Shown here piece by piece: positions 1 to 7,056 of a DNA stretch of 40,672 bases. The DNA comes from Eubacteriaceae bacterium (lineage in GTDB: Bacteria > Bacillota > Clostridia > Eubacteriales > Eubacteriaceae): positions 1-40,672 of the forward strand of contig JAQWCN010000005.1 in assembly GCA_028705955.1 (NCBI GenBank). The letters run 5' to 3'. Position numbers and translations under genes: made by a program. Each line of letters opens with the position of its first letter. The stretch's first letter is position 1. Under the pieces are notes generated by a model. The model did not search any database and was not told the DNA's origin. It saw nothing but the letters and a program-made list of their open reading frames with translations.

Positions 1-708
1 AATAAAAACACTCAGTCCCCGGCGTTTGATTTTCCGGCTCAAAGAACAAGGATAATCTTTCGCGTGCCAAACCGTCACAAGAATCGCCGCCAGCATCAAC
101 ATGGCCGCCATCACATTCCCGGAAATGATGATCTGATACCCTCCCATGACTTCCGCTCCGGTATCAAGTGACATCATATCCCCAATATAAAAGGGATCTC
201 CCCGAAATAGGATCACATAATAATTGGTCACAGACAGTGCAAAAAAGAGGATTGCCCCCAGAATAAGGGACCAGCGCCACCGCCCGATAATAGCGTAAAG
301 CACCAGGTAAACAAAAGCAATGCAAGCCAGTCCCAGAAAGAACTGCCCCATTCCCGTGCTATCCATTGCACTTTTGGTAATGATCGGTGCGTTATAGGCA
401 ATTTGTGTCATCTGTTGGGTCATAAACACGGCACAAACCAAAATACAAAGATTGCCAAACATTTCGTGTTTCGGTTTAATTGTTACCCGGTAGATTGCAA
501 AGAAGCCAATAATAATCACGGCCGCAATGGTGCTAAATTGATAATCATGGACTTCATTCACTTGAGCGTTCTGATTCATTATATTGAGAACAACGGCCAA
601 AACCATCAATACAACGATCCCAATCAGTGCCCGTTTCTTTGTTGTTTCAACGTCGATCCACCGGCCAATTTTATGATCTAACTCCAGGAATTCCTTTTTA
701 ACCAACAT
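1..708 (-). CDS. LTA synthase-like membrane protein, N-terminal part (cut by window edge)
   Basis: This ORF is not in the track because it runs off the left edge; I read 236 codons on the minus strand. It starts with ATG at 708, eleven bases inside the end of metG, with GAGGG about six bases upstream, so translation is probably coupled to metG. The visible part has a short basic cytoplasmic start (MLVKKEFLELDHKIG) and about five hydrophobic segments. Between the last two is the stretch NYYVILFRGDPFYIGDM, which resembles the loop after the fourth helix in lipoteichoic-acid-synthase-family (LtaS-like) sulfatase-fold proteins. The extracellular catalytic domain would lie outside the window, so polyglycerolphosphate synthase activity cannot be checked. 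It could be another multi-pass protein with a similar N-terminus. The family call is moderate and the existence of the gene is strong. Confidence 0.6.
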   Translation of the reverse strand, partial: MLVKKEFLELDHKIGRWIDVETTKKRALIGIVVLMVLAVVLNIMNQNAQVNEVHDYQFSTIAAVIIIGFFAIYRVTIKPKHEMFGNLCILVCAVFMTQQMTQIAYNAPIITKSAMDSTGMGQFFLGLACIAFVYLVLYAIIGRWRWSLILGAILFFALSVTNYYVILFRGDPFYIGDMMSLDTGAEVMGGYQIIISGNVMAAMLMLAAILVTVWHAKDYPCSLSRKIKRRGLSVFI

Positions 709-2632
709 CTGCACCCTCAGGCATGTCCCCCCCGTCAACAGTCAAAACCCGCAACTGTTTTCCGCTGATCGCGGAAAGGATCATACCATTGGATTCCAGC
801 CCCCGCAACATCACCGGTTTAAGATTGGTGCAGGCAATGACTTTTTTGCCCACCAGTTCTTCCGGTTGATAGTATTTTGCAATTCCGGAAATGATCTGCC
901 GTTTCTCGTTGCCAAAGTCGAGCTGGAAAACGAGCAATTTATCGGCATCGGGATGTTTTTCGCAGGAAAGAACCCGGGCAACCTTCATCTGAACTTTTGC
1001 AAAATCATCAATGGTAATGACGCCCGCTGGTTTTTCTTCTTTTTTCTGCTGCTTTTGTTTCTTGACAGGCGCTGCTGTTTCCACCGCCACTTTCTTGACA
1101 TCAATCCGCGGGAAAAGCGGTTTGCAGCGTTTGACCGTCACTCCTGCCGGGTACCCGCCAAACTTTTGAATGCTTTCCCAGGTTCTTTGGGCCTGAGGCA
1201 CTTTAATTTCATCGGCTACACGCTTTCCAGTGTCTGGCATTGCCGGCGAGATAAGCACTGCAATGATTCTCAGGGATTCCGTCAGATTGTACATAACCCT
1301 TGCCAGACGGTCTTTCTGACCGGCATCCTTGCCCAATACCCAAGGCTGGGTTTCATCGATATACTTGTTGGCCCGGCCGATCAGTTTCCACACGCTTTCC
1401 AACGCCCGGCTGAAATCCAGTTTATCCATAAAATCCGCATATTCTGTGACCGCTTTGTGAGCCGTCTGGATCAATTCGTCATCGTAATCTCCGGCTTGCT
1501 GTGTTTCCGGCAGGGTTCCGCCAAAATATTTAACCGTCATCGCCGTTGTCCGGGACAACAGATTGCCGAGATCATTGGCTAAATCCGAATTGATATGACT
1601 CACCAGCAGATCTTCATTATAAACCCCATCCGATCCAAAGGTCATTTCCCGCAAAACATGGTATCGCAGGGGATCCACACCGTATTTGTCCACCAGTTCA
1701 ACCGGATCCACAACATTGCCGACCGATTTGGACATTTTGCCGCCCTTCAGCAGAATCCATCCGTGACCATACACCTTTTTGGGCAGAGGCAAATCCAGAG
1801 CCATCAAGATAATCGGCCAATAGATGGTATGGAAGCGGATGATATCTTTCCCCACCAAGTGGAGATCTGCCGGCCAATACTTATCCATCAGCTGGGGTTT
1901 ATCATTCAGATACCCCAAAGCGGAAATATAATTCGGAAGAGCATCAATCCACACATATACCACATGTTTTGTATCAAAAGTAACGGGAACCCCCCAGTCA
2001 AACGACGTTCTGGAAACACATAAATCCTGCAGTCCCGGTTTAATGAAATTATTGATCATTTCATTTTTCCGTGATTCGGGCTGAATGAAATCTGGATGAC
2101 TTTCGATGTATTCCAGCAGCCGGTCAGCATATTTTGACATTTTAAAGAAATACGCTTCTTCTGATGCCTTTTCCACCGGTCTGCCGCAGTCCGGGCAACA
2201 CCCGTCCACAAGCTGGCTTTCTGTCCAGAAGGATTCGCAGGGTGTGCAATACCACCCTTCATATTTTCCTTTATAAATATCACCCTGATCATACAACTTT
2301 TTAAAGATTCGCTGAATGGTTTTTTCATGTTCCGGATCCGTTGTCCGGATAAACTGATCGTAATTGATATTCATCAGTTTCCAGAGATCCTTAATCCGGG
2401 ACACCACGTCATCGACATATTCCTGGGGCGTAATTCCCGCTTCTTCGGCTTTTTGCTGAATTTTTTGACCATGTTCGTCGGTGCCGGTGAGCATATACGC
2501 ATCGTAACCCTGAAGCTTTTTATACCGTGTCAGCGTATCGGCCGCAACCGTCGTATAGGTATGTCCGATATGCAAATCGCCACTTGGATAATAAATGGGT
2601 GTTGTAACATAAAATGACTTTTTATCCGCCAT
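698..2632 (-). CDS. metG: methionyl-tRNA synthetase
   Basis: Cytoplasmic class I aminoacyl-tRNA synthetase that charges tRNA-Met with methionine. The 644-residue protein shows the HIGH signature (LHIGHTYTT, about residue 21), a four-cysteine zinc knuckle in the connective-peptide insert (CTPC...CCPDC, about 130-148), the KMSKS loop (GGKMSKSVGN, about 299), an anticodon-binding helical domain, and a C-terminal EMAP/Trbp111-type OB domain (IDDFAKVQMKVARVLSCEKHPDADKL onward). This is the full-length Gram-positive form with a fused tRNA-binding domain. A Lys/Gln/Glu-rich linker (KKQKQQKKEEK) joins the last two parts. The ATG at 2632 is preceded by an AGGAGG-like site. The gene is controlled by the T-box leader immediately upstream and overlaps the LtaS-like gene downstream. 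Identification is secure. Confidence 0.98.
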   Translation of the reverse strand: MADKKSFYVTTPIYYPSGDLHIGHTYTTVAADTLTRYKKLQGYDAYMLTGTDEHGQKIQQKAEEAGITPQEYVDDVVSRIKDLWKLMNINYDQFIRTTDPEHEKTIQRIFKKLYDQGDIYKGKYEGWYCTPCESFWTESQLVDGCCPDCGRPVEKASEEAYFFKMSKYADRLLEYIESHPDFIQPESRKNEMINNFIKPGLQDLCVSRTSFDWGVPVTFDTKHVVYVWIDALPNYISALGYLNDKPQLMDKYWPADLHLVGKDIIRFHTIYWPIILMALDLPLPKKVYGHGWILLKGGKMSKSVGNVVDPVELVDKYGVDPLRYHVLREMTFGSDGVYNEDLLVSHINSDLANDLGNLLSRTTAMTVKYFGGTLPETQQAGDYDDELIQTAHKAVTEYADFMDKLDFSRALESVWKLIGRANKYIDETQPWVLGKDAGQKDRLARVMYNLTESLRIIAVLISPAMPDTGKRVADEIKVPQAQRTWESIQKFGGYPAGVTVKRCKPLFPRIDVKKVAVETAAPVKKQKQQKKEEKPAGVITIDDFAKVQMKVARVLSCEKHPDADKLLVFQLDFGNEKRQIISGIAKYYQPEELVGKKVIACTNLKPVMLRGLESNGMILSAISGKQLRVLTVDGGDMPEGADVG

Positions 2633-2654
2633 ATTTTCCTCCTGTTTTTTTTCG

Positions 2655-2695
2655 ATAAAAATAAAACGAGATCTCCATAAGGACGAAGATCTCGT
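2655..2695 (-). terminator. T-box terminator hairpin upstream of metG
   Basis: On the minus strand a 9-bp perfect stem (ACGAGATCT / AGATCTCGT, loop of 12) is followed by TTTTATTTTTATCG. The 5' arm overlaps the T-box GGTACCACGAG, so antiterminator and terminator pairing are mutually exclusive, as expected for this riboswitch class. Confidence 0.9.
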
Positions 2696-2911
2696 GGTAC
2701 CACCTTAATTCCCGCAAATTTTTTCTGCGGCTTTATGAATCAATGATTCTGTCCATAACGCTGGAAAGCGGTACACGCTTAAAAACATTCTCGTATGTAC
2801 AGTTCCGGGGCCATCTTCCATCTGTTTCCACCACTGCCTCTCACCTGCCGCAGCTCTCTTGGGGTTTCCATCAGATGTACTCTTCCCATCATCACTTTTC
2901 GTATTGCACTT
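2655..2911 (-). promoter_or_regulatory. T-box riboswitch leader of metG
   Basis: The minus-strand leader carries the conserved T-box AAGGTGGTACCACG (about 2693-2707), followed by an intrinsic terminator hairpin. Upstream it has Stem I landmarks: GATGATGGGAAGAGTA near the 5' end, AGAGAG and GGTGAGAGG in the middle. The segment GGAAGATGGCC contains ATG at 2812-2814, a plausible methionine specifier placed after a GAA as expected for the specifier loop. By family knowledge, uncharged tRNA-Met would pair with the specifier and the T-box bulge and stabilise the antiterminator. The T-box call is firm; the exact specifier position is an inference without a fold. Confidence 0.93.
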
Positions 2912-2917
2912 TGACTC

Positions 2918-2946
2918 ATTATACCTGATTGTTTAGTTTCTGTCAA
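2918..2946 (-). promoter_or_regulatory. sigma-A promoter of the metG T-box transcript
   Basis: Perfect TTGACA and TATAAT hexamers are separated by 17 bases on the minus strand, just upstream of T-box Stem I. The start site would lie near 2911. The core is consensus, so conditional control is expected to come from the riboswitch. Confidence 0.88.
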
Positions 2947-2968
2947 AAGCTTGTCTTAATCTTTTGGA

Positions 2969-3823
2969 TTAAAACGGCTCTGTTTTTTCTTTAATTTTCA
3001 CCTGTTCATAGACGGCTCTTTTGGAAATCTTCCGGTCTTTCGCCACCGCCTTCATCGCTTCTTTTTCGCTCAAACCTTGACGGGAATAATACCCCACATG
3101 GTCTTCAATTTTCCCCTGGCACAACGCCGTAATGGCGTCTGAAACCACAGCCTTTCCACCGTCAACAATCATGACAAACTCCCCTTTGGGAGGATGATCA
3201 TTAAACCATGCCAGATGATCAGCAGCCGTCCCTTTTCTCGTTTCTTCATACTGTTTGGTCATTTCCCGGGAAATACTGATGATTCGCTCCGGCATTGCCC
3301 CATCAATGCGTTCCAAAATCTTTTGAATGCGGTGGGGTGTTTCGTAAAAGACCGTGGGATAAAACGACGCTTTCGCCTGTTCTAATCCCTCCCGGATCGC
3401 TTTGTTCTGTTTGCCTAAAAAACCATAGAATGTAAAATGGCGACAGTCCATTCCGGAAAGGACCACCGCCGCAAGCGCTGCGTTGGGTCCCGGAATAACA
3501 CTCACAGGAATCCCCGCCTCGCGGCAGGCCGCTATTAAAATATATCCCGGATCAGAAATCACCGGCATTCCCGCATCCGAAACCAGAGCTACATTGCTCC
3601 CCTTGACCAGATGCGCCATCAGTTTTTGGGTCTCACCCTTTTCGTTGTATTGGTGATACGCCACCATTTTGGTATGAATGTCAAAATGGTTCAGCAATTT
3701 AATGGTATGCCTTGTATCTTCCGCTGCAATGATATCCACTTTTTTTAACGTGTCCACGGCCCGGAAGGACATGTCTTCCAGATTGCCGATTGGTGTTCCC
3801 ACTGCGTAGAGCGTTCCGTTCAT
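2969..3823 (-). CDS. rsmI: 16S rRNA (cytidine1402-2'-O)-methyltransferase RsmI
   Basis: SAM-dependent methyltransferase that modifies C1402 in the decoding centre of 16S rRNA. The 284-residue protein begins with GTLYAVGTPIGNLEDMSFRAVDTL, the classic start of the tetrapyrrole-methylase-fold RsmI family. It continues with AAEDTRHTIKLLNHF, LVSDAGMPVISDPG and VIPGPNAALAAVVLSG (SAM-binding loops), then FETP-type PHRI and SREMTK motifs. The C-terminal RsmI helix-turn-helix segment (LSEKEAMKAVAKDRKISKRAVYEQ) is present. Its ATG follows the stop of the FAD oxidoreductase directly (TAAATG), so it is the last gene of the yybS-to-rsmI run. A perfect Noc-site-like palindrome lies within the SRE codons (listed separately). 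Confidence 0.97.
   Translation of the reverse strand: MNGTLYAVGTPIGNLEDMSFRAVDTLKKVDIIAAEDTRHTIKLLNHFDIHTKMVAYHQYNEKGETQKLMAHLVKGSNVALVSDAGMPVISDPGYILIAACREAGIPVSVIPGPNAALAAVVLSGMDCRHFTFYGFLGKQNKAIREGLEQAKASFYPTVFYETPHRIQKILERIDGAMPERIISISREMTKQYEETRKGTAADHLAWFNDHPPKGEFVMIVDGGKAVVSDAITALCQGKIEDHVGYYSRQGLSEKEAMKAVAKDRKISKRAVYEQVKIKEKTEPF
3261..3274. promoter_or_regulatory. Noc-binding-site-like palindrome inside rsmI
   Basis: ATTTCCCGGGAAAT is a perfect 14-bp palindrome identical to the consensus bound by Bacillus subtilis Noc, as I remember it. It falls in codons for I-S-R-E-M, a conserved RsmI motif, so codon choice alone could have produced it. A Noc-like protein is encoded 13 kb away. Function is inferred only from sequence identity. 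Confidence 0.4.
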
Positions 3824-5212
3824 TTAATCCTCCAGATGCCGTGCCACATAAACCCCGTTGGCCGAAGCTTGCATCAGTCCCCGGGTGATGCCGGCCCCAT
3901 CTCCCATAACGTATAAATTTTCAACATTGGTTCTGAAATGATCATCCACCGCCACCCGGTTGGAATAAAACTTCACTTCCACCCCATAGAGCAATGTCTC
4001 AACACTAGTGAGCCCCGGTGTCAATTTATCCAATGCGATGAGCATTTCATCAATATCTTTCATCAGACGGTAGGGCAAAACCAATCCCAGGTCCCCGGGG
4101 ACCGCATCCTTAAGGGTTGGTTGAATATTTGTGCGAACCATTCTTTCGTCTGTCGTCCGGCGCCCCTGGATAAAATCCCCGTAGCGCTGAACCAAAATCT
4201 TATTCCCGGTTAGCATGTTGGCCAGCTGGGCAATGTGTTTGCCGTAAGAGATGGGTGCATTAAAGGGTTCGGTAAATCCTTTTGAAACCAGCAGGGCAAA
4301 ATTGGTGTTCTCTGTTTTTCTCTCTTTCGCCTTATAGCTGTGGCCATTGACCACGGCGAGATTACCATCGTAATATTCCGAGGAAACAATTCCCCCGGGA
4401 TTGGAACAAAAAGTCCGGACGCAATCATCAAAGGTCGGGGTGTAGAAGATAAACTTTCCTTCGTACAACGCATTGTTAATTTCTTCCATGATCTCGTTGC
4501 GGGTTTCCACCCGAACCCCGATATCCACCTTGCCCACTGTTGTTTCAATACCATTTTTTGCACAGCGTTTGGAAAGCCATTCTGAGCCTTCCCTGCCTAC
4601 GGCCACCAAAACTTTATCCGCACCATAGGTGCCATCATCCGTTACGATACCGGTTATTTTTTTCTGTTCAATGACAAGATCCTTAACCGGTGTCCGGTAA
4701 TGAATGGCCACTTTTAATTCATCGACAAGATAACGTTCAATTTGTTCATAGATGCCAAATCCGACTTCCGTTCCCAAGTGACGGATCGGACAGGTGACCA
4801 GCTTGAGATCATTTTCGATGGCCCTGCGCCGGATCTTTCTGATTTTTTCCTGCTGATCAAGGCCGTAAACCTGGGTGTCTGCTCCAAAACGCAGATAAAA
4901 TGCATCCACATCCTCAATGAGCGCCTTGGTTTCATCATATCCAATAATCTTATCCAGGTCTCCCCCCACATCCGGGGATAAGGAGAGTTTCCCATCGGAA
5001 AATGCCCCGGCGCCGGCAAACCCTGTTGTAATGTTACACGGCTTACACCCGGCACATACTCCGGTTTTCCGTTTGGGGCAAATTCGTTTGGCAATGGGAT
5101 TCCCCTTTTCAAATATTGCCACCTGTTGTTCCGGATGTTTTTCCTTTAAGGTCATCGCCGCAAAAATGCCGGCTGGGCCGGCACCGATGATGATCACATC
5201 ATATTTTTTCAT
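3824..5212 (-). CDS. FAD-dependent oxidoreductase (COG2509-type, uncharacterised dehydrogenase)
   Basis: A 462-residue flavoprotein with an N-terminal Rossmann dinucleotide-binding motif (DVIIIGAGPAGIFAA) and a C-terminal FAD-contact motif (YVMGDGAGITRGLMQASANGVYVA). Between them, near residues 42-75, is a cysteine-rich patch (RICPKRKTGVCAGCKPCN) followed by GFAGAGAFSDGKLSL. This combination is typical of the conserved but uncharacterised 'NAD(P)/FAD-dependent oxidoreductase' family widespread in Firmicutes. The CxxCxxC cluster could bind a metal or take part in redox chemistry, but that is a guess. No signal peptide or membrane segment is visible, so it is probably cytoplasmic. It lies 15 bases after dnaB and abuts rsmI. 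The substrate is unknown. Confidence 0.85.
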   Translation of the reverse strand: MKKYDVIIIGAGPAGIFAAMTLKEKHPEQQVAIFEKGNPIAKRICPKRKTGVCAGCKPCNITTGFAGAGAFSDGKLSLSPDVGGDLDKIIGYDETKALIEDVDAFYLRFGADTQVYGLDQQEKIRKIRRRAIENDLKLVTCPIRHLGTEVGFGIYEQIERYLVDELKVAIHYRTPVKDLVIEQKKITGIVTDDGTYGADKVLVAVGREGSEWLSKRCAKNGIETTVGKVDIGVRVETRNEIMEEINNALYEGKFIFYTPTFDDCVRTFCSNPGGIVSSEYYDGNLAVVNGHSYKAKERKTENTNFALLVSKGFTEPFNAPISYGKHIAQLANMLTGNKILVQRYGDFIQGRRTTDERMVRTNIQPTLKDAVPGDLGLVLPYRLMKDIDEMLIALDKLTPGLTSVETLLYGVEVKFYSNRVAVDDHFRTNVENLYVMGDGAGITRGLMQASANGVYVARHLED

Positions 5213-5227
5213 CGTTCTACTCTCTCT

Positions 5228-6586
5228 TTAAAAAGGCGACCCCGGCCCCGGATCCTGATACGTTCCGTCGTCTGCCCAATCCATAAACCGGGTAAATTCC
5301 GGACGCCAGGTCAGGTTGATCCGCCCCGTTGGACCATTACGCTGTTTGGCGATATCCAACTCTGCCATATTGGGATTGGCGTTTTCTTTGTCATAATAGT
5401 ATTCCCGGTATAAAAACATGACCACATCGGCATCTTGTTCGATGGATCCGGATTCCCTTAAGTCCGCCAGCATGGGATGATGGTCCGGCCGTCCGTCCGG
5501 GGCCCGGCTGAGCTGGGACAAACAGACAATGGGACACTGAAGTTCCCGGGCCAGGGATTTTAACCCTCTGGATATTTCAGAAATTTCATTCTGACGGTTT
5601 TCCGAATGTCCCCGTCCGCTCATTAATTGAAGGTAATCGATCAAAACCAGATCCAGTCCCTGTTCCGCTTTTACCCTCCGGGATTTGGAGCGGATATCCG
5701 CCAGGGTCTGACCGGCCGTATCATCAATCAAGATGTGCGTTCCATACAGCCTCACCGATGCATCTGCCAAAACCTGCCATTCCTCATCGTCCAATTCCCC
5801 TGTCCGCACCTTGGAGAGATCAATGAGCCCTTCAGAACACAGCATACGCTGCATCAGCTGGGTTTTCGACATTTCCAGACTAAAAATCGCAACCCGGGCA
5901 CCATCCTTAACCGCCGCATGCTGGGCGAGATTCAGGGCAAATGCCGTTTTCCCCATGGAGGGCCGGGCTGCAATATAGACTAAATCTGATTTTTGAAGTC
6001 CGGATGTTTTAAAATCAAGTTCTGAAAATCCAGTGGATAATCCGGTCAACTGCCCTTTATTCCGGCGAATTTCTTCGATATGATTGATGGTTTCCATAAT
6101 AACATCATGGATATCGGCAAAATCTCCTTTGAGCTGCCCTTCTGCAACCTTAAAGATCTGGCGTTCCGCCGACTCCACGACATCCGATACATTTTCATAT
6201 TCCCCATAACAATCATTGAGAATATTCATGGACGTTTCGACCAGCCGCCGCATTAGCGATTGATCCTGTACAATGACACAATAATTTTCAAAATTACTGA
6301 GCAAGGGGACTTTATCAACAAGCTCAGCAAGGTATGCCGGCCCGCCAATATCTTTTAATACCCCGATATTATTCAGCCGTTCTGACAATGTAACCAAATC
6401 GATCGCAAGGCCAGCCTCCCGCATTGCAATAATATTTTCATAAATGACCTGGTTTGCCTTCGCGTAAAAATCCTCCGGACGCAGATGCTCTTCCGCTACG
6501 GTCAGCTTTGAGGCGTTGAGGATAATCCCCCCCAAAACGGAAGCTTCTGCTTCTGTATTGTGAGGGGGTTGTTTTGGATTAATCAA
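5228..6586 (-). CDS. dnaB: replicative DNA helicase DnaB
   Basis: Hexameric 5'-3' helicase that unwinds DNA at the fork (called DnaC in Bacillus). The 452-residue protein has the N-terminal helical DnaB domain (QPPHNTEAEASVLGGIIL..., about 5-105), a linker, and a RecA-like motor. The motor shows LSTGFSELD, Walker A (AARPSMGKTAFALNLA, about 207), Walker B (LVLIDYLQLM, about 310), SRGLKSLARELQCPIVCLSQLSR, and DLRESGSIEQDADVVMFLYRE. The start codon is TTG at 6586, supported by a GGGGG-type Shine-Dalgarno and by the conserved NTEAE start region. It lies 20 bases after rplI. The matching loader genes dnaD and dnaI are at the other end of the window. Confidence 0.98.
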   Translation of the reverse strand: MINPKQPPHNTEAEASVLGGIILNASKLTVAEEHLRPEDFYAKANQVIYENIIAMREAGLAIDLVTLSERLNNIGVLKDIGGPAYLAELVDKVPLLSNFENYCVIVQDQSLMRRLVETSMNILNDCYGEYENVSDVVESAERQIFKVAEGQLKGDFADIHDVIMETINHIEEIRRNKGQLTGLSTGFSELDFKTSGLQKSDLVYIAARPSMGKTAFALNLAQHAAVKDGARVAIFSLEMSKTQLMQRMLCSEGLIDLSKVRTGELDDEEWQVLADASVRLYGTHILIDDTAGQTLADIRSKSRRVKAEQGLDLVLIDYLQLMSGRGHSENRQNEISEISRGLKSLARELQCPIVCLSQLSRAPDGRPDHHPMLADLRESGSIEQDADVVMFLYREYYYDKENANPNMAELDIAKQRNGPTGRINLTWRPEFTRFMDWADDGTYQDPGPGSPF

Positions 6587-6606
6587 TCCGTTTCCCCCTT
6601 ATTGTA

Positions 6607-7056
6607 TTATTTCTTTCCTGTTACAATAACTGTCAATTTGCCTTCCACGCCAGCTGTTGTTTTAATATGCACACTGAAACGGCCCACATTTCGAATCGGT
6701 TCCGGCAAGGCAATTTTCCGTTTATCCACCACTAATCCAAGATCCTTTTCCAGGGCTTCAGCAATGTTCTTGTTGGTGACCGAGCCAAACAGTGTTCCAT
6801 CTTCAGACGCCCGTTCCTGCATGACAATCTGGGAGGCATCCAGTTTTTCAGCCAGTGCGATAGCTGCCTGACGTTCTTCTTCCTTCTTTTTGGCGATTTC
6901 CGCTTTCCGGGCTTCTGCCTCTTTTACATTTTCCCGGGTTCCCGGCAATCCCTTGTTGTTCTTAATTAAATAATTCCGGCCAAATCCCGCTTTTACATCC
7001 ACAATATCCCCAGCTTTACCGAGTTTATCCACATCTTCCAATAATACAATTTTCAA
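6607..7056 (-). CDS. rplI: 50S ribosomal protein L9
   Basis: Large-subunit protein that binds 23S rRNA near the L1 stalk base. Its 149 residues match the usual family length, with the N-terminal RNA-binding domain (MKIVLLEDVDKLGKAGDIVDVKAGFGRNYLI), the long connecting helix rich in Glu/Lys/Ala (about 41-75), and the C-terminal domain ending IKTTAGVEGKLTVIVTGKK. The start codon is TTG at 7056, and its TTGA overlaps the TGA stop of gdpP, implying translational coupling. The gdpP-rplI-dnaB order is common in Firmicutes. Confidence 0.98.
   Translation of the reverse strand: MKIVLLEDVDKLGKAGDIVDVKAGFGRNYLIKNNKGLPGTRENVKEAEARKAEIAKKKEEERQAAIALAEKLDASQIVMQERASEDGTLFGSVTNKNIAEALEKDLGLVVDKRKIALPEPIRNVGRFSVHIKTTAGVEGKLTVIVTGKK

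Noticed and set aside
866-1582. 238-codon plus-strand ORF opposite metG
   Set aside because: Antisense shadow of metG; His/Cys/Phe-rich composition and no family resemblance.
2743-2928. 61-codon plus-strand ORF
   Set aside because: It lies wholly within the T-box leader and promoter of metG on the other strand and has no Shine-Dalgarno.
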